64,000 bases of DNA from Mesostigma viride. Its lineage: Eukaryota > Streptophyta > Mesostigmatophyceae > Mesostigmatales > Mesostigmataceae. Within the stretch, counting starts at the first letter, position 1. The number at the start of each line of letters is the position of its first letter. The stretch spans positions 1 through 64,000 of the forward strand of contig RPFO01001864.1 of assembly GCA_009746045.1 (NCBI GenBank), written 5' to 3'. The notes beneath the pieces are model-generated. The model ran no database searches, was not told the origin of the DNA, and worked only from the letters and a program-made list of their open reading frames with translations. A program made the translations under genes and the position numbers. Below, in pieces: positions 30,441 to 42,900 of this stretch.

Positions 30441-31447
30441 ATTAATTAATTAATTATCAACATCACTCCGTTGGGAGTAGATGTAGCACATAGCCCTGAG
30501 AAGGGGCATATGGCTTTTAATACATTCTAGGCTACTTCATGCAAGGGTGGGAATGTAAGCTACCCCTGCTCTAGGTGCACCAAGGCACCTGCACCCTCAT
30601 GGTCTATCACGCTATGCCCGGGTAAGGGGGGAGCATGCCTGTGAGGGAGGAAGATCATCATGGCTATACAAGAGCTAGGACATGGCTTCTCGACAGAGAG
30701 CATCTCTCTGCATGGCATAGCATGGCTAAATTCTTAATGCAACATCCATGGGGGTCCCATTATAGACAAAGCATGGCTAAATGTTGAAGGCATCATCCAT
30801 GGGGGCCATTATGGGCGCACATGCGCGTGGGCCACATGCTAGGCTAAGCCTTACTAATCTACACTACTGGTATATATATTCCTAGTCTGAGGTGGCAGGA
30901 GGGGGCTGCCAGGGCTTGTGGTCAACGTGGATGACCGCCCCCTCCAGTATACCGGCTTCCCCTTGCGCTCTGCCGGAGCTGAAGGTAGGTCGGCCATAGC
31001 TCGCGTCGCCGTTGTTGCTGGGCCAGGGTCAAGTCGTCGTCCAGCGTGAAGCGAGTCTCCGAGAGCTTCTTGCGGCATTTAAGGAACGCCAGCTTGTCCG
31101 CCATGTACTTAAAGGTGAGGAGCACGGGTGCCGGGCCAGCCTTCCCCCGCGCGCGGGGGAGGCGGACAGCCGACATGTCCAGCTCACCAGTGAGTAACAT
31201 GGGGGCAAGAATTAATTAATTAATTAATTATCAACATCACTCCGTTGGGAGTAGATGTAGCACATAGCCCTGATCAGAACATAGCCCTGAGAAGGGGCAT
31301 ATGGCTTTTAATACATTCTAGGCTACTTCATGCAAGAATGGCGCGTGAGAAGGGGGCAAGAATGGCGCGCTTAAATGCCTCAAGAAGGCTCGTGGAGGTC
31401 TCACCTGCTTGCTGGTCGAAGTGCTTGACGATGACATTGTGGCTGCG
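30441..31447 (-). mobile_element. ORF1-only retroposon copy 6 with copy 7 nested inside
   Basis: TTAA tail and hairpin (30465-30478), 3' UTR, ORF1 C-terminal coding on the minus strand (31200-30854), 5' truncated at the ATGG tract. A 139-bp, strongly truncated sister copy (31213-31351, hairpin 31239-31252) is inserted with the 12-bp duplication GGGGGCAAGAAT (31201-31212, 31352-31363). Confidence 0.8.
30899..31446 (-). pseudogene. ORF1p-like gene fragment, copy 6
   Basis: C-terminal RNA-binding part: AVRLPRARGKAGPAPVLLTF, FTLDDDLTLAQQQRRRELWP. It resumes at 31364-31446 on the far side of nested copy 7 ([19 protein letters not shown]). Closest to the copy at 56051. Confidence 0.7.
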
Positions 31448-31770
31448 ATGGATGGATGGATGGATGGATGGATGGATGGATGGATGGATGGATGGATGGA
31501 TGGATGGATGGATGGATGGATGGATGGATGGATGGATGGATGGATGGATGGATGGATGGATGGATGGATGGATGGATGGATGGATGGATGGATGGATGGG
31601 TACACGCAATCCTACCGGTCTAAGCGATCTACAAGCGATCTACAAAAACAATCCTATTCTACATCTATGGTGCTCGCGACCCTAGGGGGCCACATGAATG
31701 TCACAAAGCATTTCCATATTCCATGTACGTTTATCCCCCCCCAACGGGAGCATGAGTTTAATGAATTAAT
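31448..31770. repeat. (ATGG)n tract and LINE 3'-end fragment
   Basis: About 150 bp of ATGG repeat, then a plus-orientation family-A-like UTR ending CCCCAACGGGAGCATGAG and AATTAATTAAT (31727-31768). Frames reading MDGW or HPSI here are repeat artefacts. Confidence 0.75.
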
Positions 31771-31997
31771 TAATGCACGTTTTTTTTCCATTTACGATGT
31801 TTTTGTACACTTACATTGAGTATTTACCCACGTAGGCCTGACATGGGAACGTCCGGATTATGCTCCACGATGTAGTAATTAAGTTTTGACTGCTGTATTA
31901 TGACGTCTACTGAAATGTTGTCAGTGGCCGGCGTCCCAAATGACTGGATACGATCTTCCATAAATCGGTTCTGACACATCTACATGTGGCTTCAGTA

Positions 31998-32148
<151 letters not shown>

Positions 32149-32149
32149 G

Positions 32150-32928
32150 TGACAGGACAATGCCCAACAGGGAAGAAAAGCCTATATGGTATCATCCCTA
32201 TTCCCAACTCCTCACCTTCCTTTACCGCTAGGCAACAACTTGGTCCGTCAACTAGAATTTCCCTAGTAGGCATCAAGACAAACACAAACATATGGCCATG
32301 TTCATGATTGTCCATGTCACACAAGCTTCTGCAGCCACTGGTTCCCACCATGCCCATGAACATCAGTTAATCATCCTCATTGTCGTCACCGCTTCCCTCT
32401 GCTCGCGAGCTGGCCGCAGTGTTGGCAGAAGGGGCAGATGCGGTACCCTTGGGGCCACTGCTGCGGATCAATCTGCCCCGTGCCAGCGCATGCGTCGAGA
32501 AAAACATAGACATGGGCAACAACAAGGCAACAACCACCCCGGAGACAAACATGGGGTGGCACAGGAGTGGGCACGCAATGGTCAAGGATCAGCACGACAG
32601 CAGTAAATAAAAGAACCAGTTATGCGTACGGCTTCGGATTTAGCCATGGTTGGGAATCGAACGACACCCAAGGAGCATGCGCTCGACGCCCCAATGCCGG
32701 GCAGTCCTACCGAGCTCATGCACACACCAAGGAGAGATGTGTGAAGGAGAGACGTGCACGGGAGGAAGAGCCAATAGATCCGTATGACAATGAGGTACCA
32801 GTAGAGTCATTCATGTTTAAGTCGGGCTTGGCGCCCAACCTAAAAGAAAAAAAATTAAAGTGTGAACCCAAACAAAGACATGAATGAAGCTAGCTATACT
32901 AGAATGTGGTAGTTCATACTACTTGCCA
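32150..32928. other. No gene recognised; downstream of TMF-like gene
   Basis: Mixed sequence with short frames only; probably 3' flank of the minus-strand host gene. Confidence 0.4.
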
Positions 32929-35900
32929 CTAATTTGTACTTGGCTGTGGTACCATGGCCGCAAACCACTGCAACCGACGTGAAAACACACTTAAACAAAG
33001 CCAACTTGGACGTGAATGAATGCACAGGATGAGGGTGAGTAATGACTCCATGAGAGAAAATCCTGTGGCTACCTGCGAGACCAGCACATCGGTAATGATG
33101 ACTAGGAACCACATCAGCCGTTATTATATTCTGAGCCGTTATTATATAGCAGTTATGATATACCTCAGCGGTTATCATATTAGAAATATCTATAAGTCGT
33201 TGTTATGATATACCTCAGCCGTTATCATATTATAAATATCTATAAGTCGTTGTTATGATATACCTCAGCCGTTATCATATTAGAAATATCTATAAGTCGT
33301 TGTTATGATATACCTCAGCCGTTATCATATTATAAATATCTATAAGTCGTTGTTATGATATACCTCAGCCGTTATCATATTATAAAGATCTATAAGTCGT
33401 TGTTATGATATACCTCAGCCGTTATCATATTATAAAGATCTATAAGTCGTTGTTATGATATACCTCAGCCGTTATCACATTATAAAGATCTATCAGCCAC
33501 CTGCGACACCAGCAGGTTGATCTGCTCCCGATAAAGTGCCTTGACGTCACGCATGTCCGCCTCCAGCTCCTCCGCCTGTAAGGTGGCCAGCAGGGACGCA
33601 ATCATACCAAAAGTCTTTTTATATACAGTATTTGACACCTGTGCATGAGTGACTACAGCTCCTCCGCCTGTACAGTGAGGAGCAGGGACACGTCAAGTGT
33701 TTGCTAGCAGCTTTAAACACATTTAGGGCGGGATGAAGAAGACATGCGGGTGGCAGAGGATAGTGGCCACAAGATGCTTTTGTGGGGGGCATAACACATT
33801 GCTTGGCTAGCTGCCACCCCTTACCCCCCTCTTTTCCCCCATGTGCTTGTTATGAAACGCACTCCCCGCTCATGGCATTGGCTGGCGAGCACGTGCGGCA
33901 CTTACTCCTAACACTTGCGCCCCTCGTTCCGTTCATTGCCCTATGCCGGCCCCGCATATGCCCTGTTCACCTGCGTGATCTCCGCCAAGAGCTCACCCCT
34001 CAAGCTCACCCACGCGTGGCGCTTGCCGATGAGACCCGGACCGTTTACCGGCTCCTTTACCCCAATTACTTGCCATCTATCACCCAACAGATAATAATAA
34101 TGATAATATTCACAAAATAATGATAAGACCAAGATCCCCCTCACCCGCTCGTTGCGTTCGCCGATCAGCACGAGCGCCATGTCGTGCCGCTTCTGCAACT
34201 TTTCCAGTTCCTCACGCAAACGAGGAAGGCTCTCCAGCTCCTGCACCAAGGGGGGAAGGGGACGGGAGGACACGGGAGTGGGGATGACAACGGGGGCACG
34301 GTAAGAGACGGAGGGTGAGGACGCTCAACGAAGTCCTTTATTTATCAGCTAGTGACATCTAGGTAAACCAGCATCTCTCGGGATGCCGAATACAAGGCAG
34401 CAAGGAAGCCTATCCAGGGCAGCGGAGAGCCAAGAAAAAAATAAGAGGCAGCAACAACGGTAGGCAAGACAACTCACCCTCCCCAGTAATTGCACGCTAA
34501 AAAAGTGCGGCGAGGATCCCATGGCGCAAGCCTCCCCGGCCCCCCTCCAGCAATTGTAGAGCAAAAAAGGCAGCGAATACCACGGGCAGGGCGCTATAGC
34601 TGTCACAGTCACAGGCAGGGCGCTACCAACCTCACTGTCACAGGCAGGGCGCCTCGCCCTCTTGAGCCATTGTAAAGGATTCTAGGCAGCAGATGTTACA
34701 ACAAGGGAGCCTCACCCACTCGAACAACTGTACGACATACAAGTCTCAACGGTCATCAGACGGGCGCCTCACCTATCTGAGCTATGGTAAAGCGTGTGAG
34801 GCACGGACAGTCACCGTTAGGATGCATCACCCGTCAATGCGGTGGTACAGCAGTACTTGAGTATAAGGCAGCCATGATCACAGCCAGGTGCGCCTCACCT
34901 TTCCAGAAACTGTACATCATATAAAATGAACCATGACAAGCAGGCGCCCTCACCCTTTCGAGCGCCAGCGCCTTCTCCTGCGCCGCACAGCTGGAGTCCG
35001 CCAGGTGGTCCCTGGCCGTCTGCAGCATGCGTACCGCTGCTTGCATCTGGTACAGCAGGCCCGCCTGCTGCCTGCGGGGCATGAGCGCGTTCAAGTTGGC
35101 AGGAAAAAAAATTACGGCGATTTTACACAACATACAACACAACACACCCACGCATGTATCACTGAATAAAAGATAGAACACCACGCAGGAACCAGCGCCC
35201 GCCAACCGTCCACCTGGCTTACAATAAAAGAAAGGACACCGCGCAGGAACCAGCGCCCGCCAACCGTCCACCTGGCTTACAATAAAAGTAAGAACACCAC
35301 GCAGGAACCAGCGCCCACCAACCGTCCACCTGGCTTACAATAAAAGAAAGAACACCACGCAGGAACCAGCGCCCACCAACCGTCCACCTGGCTTACAATA
35401 AAAGAAAGAACACCACGCAGGAACCAGCGCCCACCAACCGTCCACCTGGCTTACAATAAAAGAAAGAACACCACGCAGGAACCAGCGCCCACCAACCGTC
35501 CACCTGGCTTACAATAAAAGAAAGAACACCACGCAGGAACCAGCGCCCACCAACCGTCCACCTGGCTTACAATAAAAGAAAGAACACCACGCAGGAAACA
35601 GCGCCCACCAACCGTCCACCTGGCTTTCGTAGCGTCACCATTCAACCTTGCGCACAACACAGCAGTCGTCGCAGCGCATAATGTGGCCTGCCCCCACCCA
35701 GGCAGTGACAGAAGCTGGGACGCCCTCCCTCGTTCTCGTTGTGTATATACTAGCTGGGGCGCCCTCCCTCGTTCTCGTTGTGTAGATACTAGCTGGGGCG
35801 CCCTTCCTCGTTCTCGTTGTGTAGATACTAGCTGGGGCGCCCTCCCTCATTCTCGTTGTGTAGATACTAGCTGGGGCGCCCTCCCTCGTTCTCGTTGTGT

Positions 35901-38900
35901 AGATACTAGCCGGGGCGCCCTTCCTCATTCTCGTTGTGTAGATACTAGCTGGGGTGCCCTCCCTTGTTCTCGTTATGTAGATACTAGCCGGGGCGCCCTT
36001 CCTCGTTCTCGTTGTGCGAATACTAGCCGGGGCGCCCTTCCTCGTTCTCGTTGTGTAGATACTAGCCGGGGCGCCCTCTCTCGTTCTCGTTGTGTAGATA
36101 CTAGCCGGGGCGCCCTCCCTCGTTCTCGTTGTGTAGATACTAGCTGGGGCGCCCTCCCTCGTTCTCGTTGTGTAGATACTATCTGGGGCGCCCTCCCTCG
36201 TTCTCGTTGTGTAGATACTAGCCGGGGCTTTCCCTCGTGCTCGTTGTGTAGATACTAGCCGGGGCGCCCTCCCTCGTGCTCGTTGTGTAGATACTAGCCG
36301 GGGCGCCCTTCCTCGTTCTCGTTGTGTAGATACTAGCCGGGGCGCCCTCCCTCGTGCTCGTTGTGTAGATACTAGCCGGGGCGCCCTTCCTCGTTCTCGT
36401 TGTGTAGATACTAGCCGGGGCGCCCTCCCTCGTTCTCGTTGTGTAGATACTAGCCGGGGCGCCCTCTCTCGTTCTCGTTGTGTAGATACTAGCCGGGGCG
36501 CCCTCCCTCGTTCTCGTTGTGTAGATACTAGCTGGGGCGCCCTTCCTCGTTCTCACTGTGTATAAGGCCGGGTAGAAGGTTCCTCGAGGTGCCCGGTGAC
36601 GCTGTCACGACATATAATCCAATCACAGCACGCAACCACAACCAGCCCCCTGACCAGCGACACCCACCTGCCCAGCCCCACCCACCTGACTTTGGCCATC
36701 AACTTCTCCACCGACGTCGCCTCCTTGTCCGGTGTGCTGCCAGGGCCAGCCGCCCCAGTGGTGACCGACGACACCGCGAGCACCAACGAGTCCAGGTCGT
36801 CCAGCGTGGTAAAGCTGATGCCCGCCGCGCCATCAGCGCCGGCCGAGGCGCCGTCGGGCGTGGCCGCGTCGCCTGCGGTTGCCTGCGCGGCGGGCGCCCC
36901 TTCCTGGGGTGTCTACAGCCGTGGTAGTGGGCGTGGATGATGAAGCAGTACAGGAAGACAGCGGATGCGTTGCCATGGCAGGGGGATGAACCATTCATAC
37001 TCTACGTGCCTGCCCATAATCTAGAAGTAAATCGATGAAGGTTTTACACGCCCCCCAGTAGTGCCCCTGTAGTCAAAGGGATCATGGCCCTGCAACCATG
37101 CAGAGGATTGTCGGCACGATCGGTCCACATTGTGCCGGCTTCCAGCACGTGCGAGCGCTACTTGGGTTCCTGACGCAATCACCCAGTCCCCTTAACAAGG
37201 AGACAACCAGCGCTGGGAGTGTCTAGTGGAGTCCCCTCATCAAGGAGACAACCAGCGCTGGGAGTGTCTAGTGGAGTCCCCTCATCAAGGAGACAACCAG
37301 CGCTGGGAGTGTCTAGTGGAGTCCCCTCATCAAGGAGACAACCAGCGCTGGGAGTGTCTAGTGGAGTCCCCTCATCACCACGAGGGCACTGCTCATATGG
37401 TCGCCGCGCTCCATTTATTAGCTCATTTCTTAAAGCTCAATTCTATAAGCTCATCTCTTTTAGCTCACTTCTGGGCGTCAGGGATACACCCATATTGAGA
37501 CCCACATCCCAAACTTTGACTTGTGCCAAACACGGACAAGCAACGCGGAGTGTGCGTCCACGAGTACCCAACACGTGTACCCACTCACATGCTGGCCACT
37601 GAAGGCAGCTGTTTGGAAAAACGAGCCTTTCCCAAGCAGTGACAAAGAGGCCAATACATCACAGTAGTGAATGTGGATTTGCCCTATAAAGGGCAAGAAA
37701 ATCAACCTGCCCAAGTGCGTGTGATGCCCATACACCAGACCTCCCACAACGCTTGGAGGTGGGTGGCAGCGAAGGAACAGTCGTGGTGTGAGACATCTTT
37801 GCAAGGTTGGCACTCCGCAGGTGGCAGTATTCCTATTTTTAGGAATCTAGAAATCCTCTGCCCCACACCACCGCACTTTGGTTCACAAACAAAGTATCGT
37901 AGCACCATACCTGTGAAACAGCCTCTGCCACAGCACGGGGTACCCCTGAATACGTGTCATGCGAACCAAGCCCATGCAGGAAGCCTCCCACAGGCATTTT
38001 CTCACTGGACGCTGCATGTGTGCGCAGCAATGACCTCTCTTAAGAAGAAAAACAAGCATGCAACGTGCAACTCCGACATGATGTGTGGCAACGCCCAACA
38101 CACAAGGCCAGGCCAACCCATTCGGCCAGGCCAAGTCACATGGCCAGGCCAACTCACATGGCCAGGCCAACTCACATGGCCAGGCTAACTCACATGGCCA
38201 GGCCGACTTTTACGGTCAGCCGACTCACATGGCTAGCTCGTGCGGGGCTTCGCCGCGCATCCGCACCCTTCCCCCCCCCTCCACCGCGCTCCATGTCGGC
38301 CGTGACATCAGCGGCAAGGGACGTAGTGCTGCTCGCTTTGGGCATGGACAGGGGGGGCAGCCGGGGCTGGGCGCGGTGGGAGAGGTGGGGGATGAAACAG
38401 GAAGGGAAGGGAGCAGGGGGCGTGGGGGTAAAGGGGTATAAGGGGGGTTGGGGGAGATCGAGGGAAAAGGGGACAGGGGAAGGCGCAGGCAAGCATGCCA
38501 GTCAGCGGCCAGCAAAACAAGAACCAAAAAACGAGCCAGCAGGGGGGAAAAGGCTCCTCGAGTAAGCCACAAGCGGGATAGGCAGAGATGGGCTGACTCT
38601 CCTGTGGGTGCAGATGGCCACACTGGCGGCACAGCTCCTGCACGCCCATACATAGTACTTACAAATGGCACCAGATGCGCTATTGGAAGGATCAATACGT
38701 ACGCTTGGGCCTTCATTTGCAACATTACCACCCACCCATACGCCATGAAGAATGATGCGATGCCTGCACTGGGAGCACATTGCACTGCCTGAAACGATGG
38801 AGGGCACGGGTTCCGACCCATTCCCACCCCAGCCACTTAACGCCCCTTGAGGCGACTGGCTTCCCTTGTGTCGTTCGTAGGCCCTGGGTGCGAGCCAGCA

Positions 38901-39905
38901 AGTCGAGCCCTTGGTGGTATCCCTCCCACTCGAGCGCGAACGCCTGTCAAAAAGCGAATCCGCCTTCCTAATCTCTCCCTGACCCGCCCTTCACCCCGGT
39001 GCCCTCACAGTTAGTCTAAGTCTCCCGCTATAGCCCAAGTGGACACGTGTCAGTACCGTACCTACCCAACTGGGTACTGGGACGGTACTGGTAGAGTAGC
39101 CGTGGCATGCACACGTGGCAGTGCTCAGTATGTGATGAGCCGGTACCTCGGCACCGGGACTGTAGTTGTCATGTTAGGTTTGACTACATCAAGTCGAACC
39201 AGATAGGTCAGTCCGTTTCAGATCACTAAGTTAGTTTCACTTACGTAAACTCTGGCCAGCGATGGTTGACGGCTGGCCAGCAGTTCCTATGCCAATAGCT
39301 TAGATGGCATATGAACAGATCCGATCGCCTCTGCCATCAGCGGGCCTATGCCATCAGCAGTTCCTATGCCCACCTATCCTAATGCCAACGAGTCTTGTCG
39401 TCATCGTTCCCAGTGCAGCCATTTGGCACGCAGCTAGCGCTCGCGTTCTTTTGTAAGTGCATCCCTTATGACTCTCACCTCCCCCCATGCCCTTTCCCAC
39501 GCCTCCCCCCATCCCATCCCCTCACCTCACCTCATACCGCACGCCCTCACTTCTAAAACAGAACGCCCTCACTTGGAAAAAAAGCACCCCCTGACTTCAT
39601 CCCACGCCCTCGCTAATGTCTCCTCCCATCCCATCCCTCACTACGCATGCCCTCAGAAAAAAACAAGCAAACCCTCACCTCATCGCACCCTTTCCAACGC
39701 CTCCCATCCCAACCCTCCATTATCTTCTCTTCTCCTCCTCTCCTCCCACCCCATCCCCTCACCTTACCTCCCCTCATAATTTCTCTCCTCCTCTCCTCCT
39801 ACCCCATCCCCTCACCTCATCGCGTGTTTTCGCCAGCGCCTCCTCCAACCGCTTGATCTCCGTCGTCAGCTCCACCTCCACCGCGCCCGCCCGCTTGTCC
39901 GCCGC
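32929..39905 (-). CDS. TMF/golgin candidate 5-like coiled-coil protein, C-terminal exons
   Basis: Minus-strand exons, all with GT-AG sites and matching phases: 39905-39816 (AVEVELTTEIKRLEEALAKT), 36903-36686 (TTLDDLDSLVLAVSS, EKLMAKV), 35071-34954 (QQAGLLYQMQAAVRMLQTAR), 34240-34145 (ELESLPRLREELEKLQKRHD, ALVLIGERNER), 33575-33501 (AEELEADMRDVKALYREQIN), and a possible last exon 32967-32929 (WFAAMVPQPSTN, stop). The joined segment ALALER-ELESLPRLREEL...GERNER-AEELEADM...YREQINLLVSQ closely follows the conserved C-terminal coiled coil of TMF1 and plant golgin candidate 5, Golgi tethers that bind Rab6. Upstream exons must lie beyond the Copia insertion and were not found. Introns hold large minisatellites. 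Confidence 0.7.
33150..33492. repeat. 50-bp minisatellite in intron
   Basis: About 6.5 copies of a 50-bp unit containing GTTGTTATGATATACCTCAG, with shorter degenerate copies at the left; adjacent to the 3' side of the 33501-33575 exon. Confidence 0.9.
35175..35632. repeat. 58-bp minisatellite in intron
   Basis: About 8 copies of a 58-bp unit with CAGGAACCAGCGCCCACCAA and AATAAAAGAAAG. Confidence 0.9.
35705..36560. repeat. 39-bp minisatellite in intron
   Basis: About 21 copies of a 39-bp unit (GGGGCGCCCTCCCTCGTTCT...). Because 39 is a multiple of 3 and the unit lacks stops, both strands show long 13-residue-repeat frames (GAPASIYTTRTRE); these are judged not genes because the tract lies between phase-matched exons. 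Confidence 0.9.
36904..39815. other. Large intron of TMF-like gene with small repeats
   Basis: Contains a 45-bp repeat (about 37195-37378, 4 copies), an 18-bp repeat CATGGCCAGGCCAACTCA (about 38100-38230) and pyrimidine-rich DNA at 39470-39815. A possible extra exon around 38885-38950 (minus, FALEWEGYHQGLDLLARTQ) lacks a GT donor and was not accepted. Confidence 0.5.
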
Positions 39906-42900
39906 CTGGGGCGGCAGAGAAGGAAAGCGAGACAGGAGCGAACCCACGCCCATTCGTGGCACGCAGACAGGAGGGTTGGGTAGGGAGCGCATCGAACCGA
40001 CGAAACCCATTGGAGGCAAGTGTTCAATAAGCACCAACAATGCCTTATAAAATAAATATAAAAGGGGAAGCAATGTTTCAGGTATCCCGGGTGCTTGCTG
40101 TGGCCGATCGTCAAAATCCTAGGTGCTGCAACGTCATGCCGTGAACCATGCCAAACGGCGACACCATTAGAAGAAGCCTTTAGTAGCTTCTGGAGATCCT
40201 TAGGTTTCATGGTTTGTAATACTGTGTCATCAATCCTGCTGACCACTGCCAGATGAGGTGCACAGATAGCACTCAGCCACCCTAATTTTCCTTTGACAGT
40301 AGCACACATGTGAGCAGGAATGCACGGAATATCAAGCAGCTCTAGGCATTCTTCTAAGTACTGGGCAGGCGGGGATAGAGTACACACCCACTGTTCCTGT
40401 TGCTCTTCCAGTGCTAGCATTATGCCACAGAACTGTAGGGGTTCTGGCCCCAGCTCTGTCTGCTTTCCAATCTCATATGACTGCTGAACCTGCTGAATGA
40501 ACTTGTCAACTTCAGCTCTTGGTCCACAAATCAGTTGGTCATCACCATGCCACACAAACAGGAGCAAGCCAGAGGGTGTGGGCACAGCAAAGAGACAAGG
40601 GTCCAGATCATCATAAGTGGCATTAAGTTTCTTGAACACCTCTTCTGCTGATTTTCTGAAGATAGTGGGAGCACTTTGCAAACCTTCCACCCCTAGATTT
40701 AGGAGTAGATATGGCTCATCAATATCATGTGCCCATGCAGCAGGGGTGGGAACCACATAGACCTGACCCTTCCACACATCTTGCGCTTTATCAGGGTCCC
40801 CTCTAAGGAAAGCCCTTTTGATATCAGTAGCTTTGCAGGCATAATCTTGGCCAGCATTGAGATGGTGGAGGAAGACAGAGAGCAGTATCCTGAGGGATGT
40901 TTGCTGCAGCCCAGGAGTGTAGAGTTCACCCTTGGACAGTTTTGACATGCCTTTTAATTCTGTCACACATGGCCTAGCATGATATATAGGTGAGCCTACT
41001 GGCTGTGCCTTGTGTTTTAGCACAAACTTGAGTCTCAACTTTTTGGCACCTTCTGGAATTTCCCAGACAGGAGTGACAGGTGGCTTATAGTCAGGATGCT
41101 TAGGGTTTGGCAGCACCCACTCTTCGCGGGCTTGGTGCCTAATGGCTTGGATCCATTTTTGAAACCCTTTTTGTGTTTTGCATTGTTGGATTAGAGCATC
41201 ATAGTTGTGAGGAGAGTGCATGGCTAAGTCCCACTTTCCAACCCCAAAGGACTGCGGGTGTGGCCTTTGATTGTGCACCTTTTTCTCTAGGTCAGGGATT
41301 TCACCTGGCCCATATTTGATGTTAATGGCCTTGATATAGGCATCTAATCCATGAACCAGTTGGGACAATGGAATCTTGTAGTGATCCAAGGGAATGGCTC
41401 CTACCCCAGTCACACGCAGCTGGCTAGCAGTGATGGTGACACCTGGGTAAGAGATAAAGGGTTCTCCCAACAAAGCATTGCCCATGTACCCTTCCACTAC
41501 CTGGAAAGGTGTCTGGATGCCAAGTATGGGGATCATTACTTGACCCAACACATCTAAGGTTGTTTTGCCTGAAAAATCTTGCACCTGTGTCCATGGTGAG
41601 GGTGCAAGTTGCAGACCAGGAATGGCTTGTGCACTGATCACACTGACCTGTGCCTGAGTGTCCACAGCTAGGATGCAGGATTCCTGGCTATAATCGGAGC
41701 ACACAGCAGAGACCTTGGCCAAACCTGAGGCTTGTTTAGCCTTGCTCTTGTGAGCCTTATGCAGAGCTGCCAGGGCTTTTTCTAGCTTGGATTTGAACTC
41801 AGCTGGATTGCCTTTGTTTTGCTCTGGTACCTCATGCCTGGTTGAACTCTGCCCAGAGGGACTTACACCAGGTTGTGGGGTGACACGTACCTCACTGAGG
41901 GGTGGAGGAATGACAGAGGGTGTGGTAGTGCCATCATCAGCTCCTGGTGTTGGAATGCTGGGTGGTTCTGCTTGCTCACCAGAGTTAAGGAGGGAATCCA
42001 TGTTCAAGGACTCTTCCCCTGGCACGTCTGCCAAAGGAGGGAAATACTTCTTAACTCTATGACTGCTCACCCTGTGTTTTCTCCCTGTTTCCAAACTTCG
42101 AATATCCATATTTTTTCCTTTTTTGGTCATTCTTAGAACAGTGCACGGACCATACCACATGCCTGTCTTGCCATGTTTGGTTTCTTTGAAATATAGGACT
42201 TGTTCACCCAGTTGGAATACTGTTCTGGGGTGTGTTATGTCCTTTTCAGCTAGCTTATCAGCCACTTTAGCTCTTACTGTGTTATACAGAGCTAATACCT
42301 CTGGAGGGTACACACCTGCCTGTAAGCCAATGGGAAGGATTTCCCCCCATGGTGCATGCAACACAGGTCTAAGGTTAAGTGTAGCACAGATTTCACTGCA
42401 CCACAGTGCTCTGTCAGCATAGCTTCCAGATGTGGCTTTCAGGTCAGTGGATTTCGCCACTAAAGTTTTGACTGACCTGATGGTTCTTTCAATGACACCC
42501 TGCCCTTCATGATCTTGCAATCCAGCAATCTCAATATTAGCATCCCATCCTTCACACTCAGCCAGACAGCTAAACTGTTGATCAAGCAGTATAGTGTCAA
42601 CTGGGTAGAATCTGGGCAATGCTATCACAAGTGCTGCACGCAGTTGCTCTTTAGCCATTCCAGGTAGGGGTTCCATGACAGTGAATCTGGACCATGTGTC
42701 TTTTAGGATCAGATATTGTTCACCATCGATATGCACGACATCACCCACAATTATTCCCCTTTGGGTGGGTGGTGTTGCGACATGCCATTTGGGAGGTTTT
42801 GGGCCATGGAACTGACATTGCTGGCAGTGTTTTCTAGCCAACCTGACAGCATTCCTGAGTCGTGAACCTCCTGCTCTTCTGGCAATCTTTTCTGCCACCA

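Noticed and set aside
31245-31819. MDGW and HPSI repeat frames
   Set aside because: Translation of an ATGG microsatellite.
33941-34010. Small exon ELLAEITQ between TMF exons
   Set aside because: Joining the flanking exons directly gives a perfect TMF-type sequence in phase, so the extra exon is not needed.
35635-36556. 13-residue repeat proteins on both strands
   Set aside because: Stop-free 39-bp minisatellite lying between phase-matched exons.
33160-36560. CRISPR-like arrays
   Set aside because: Direct tandem repeats without unique spacers, in introns of a eukaryotic gene.
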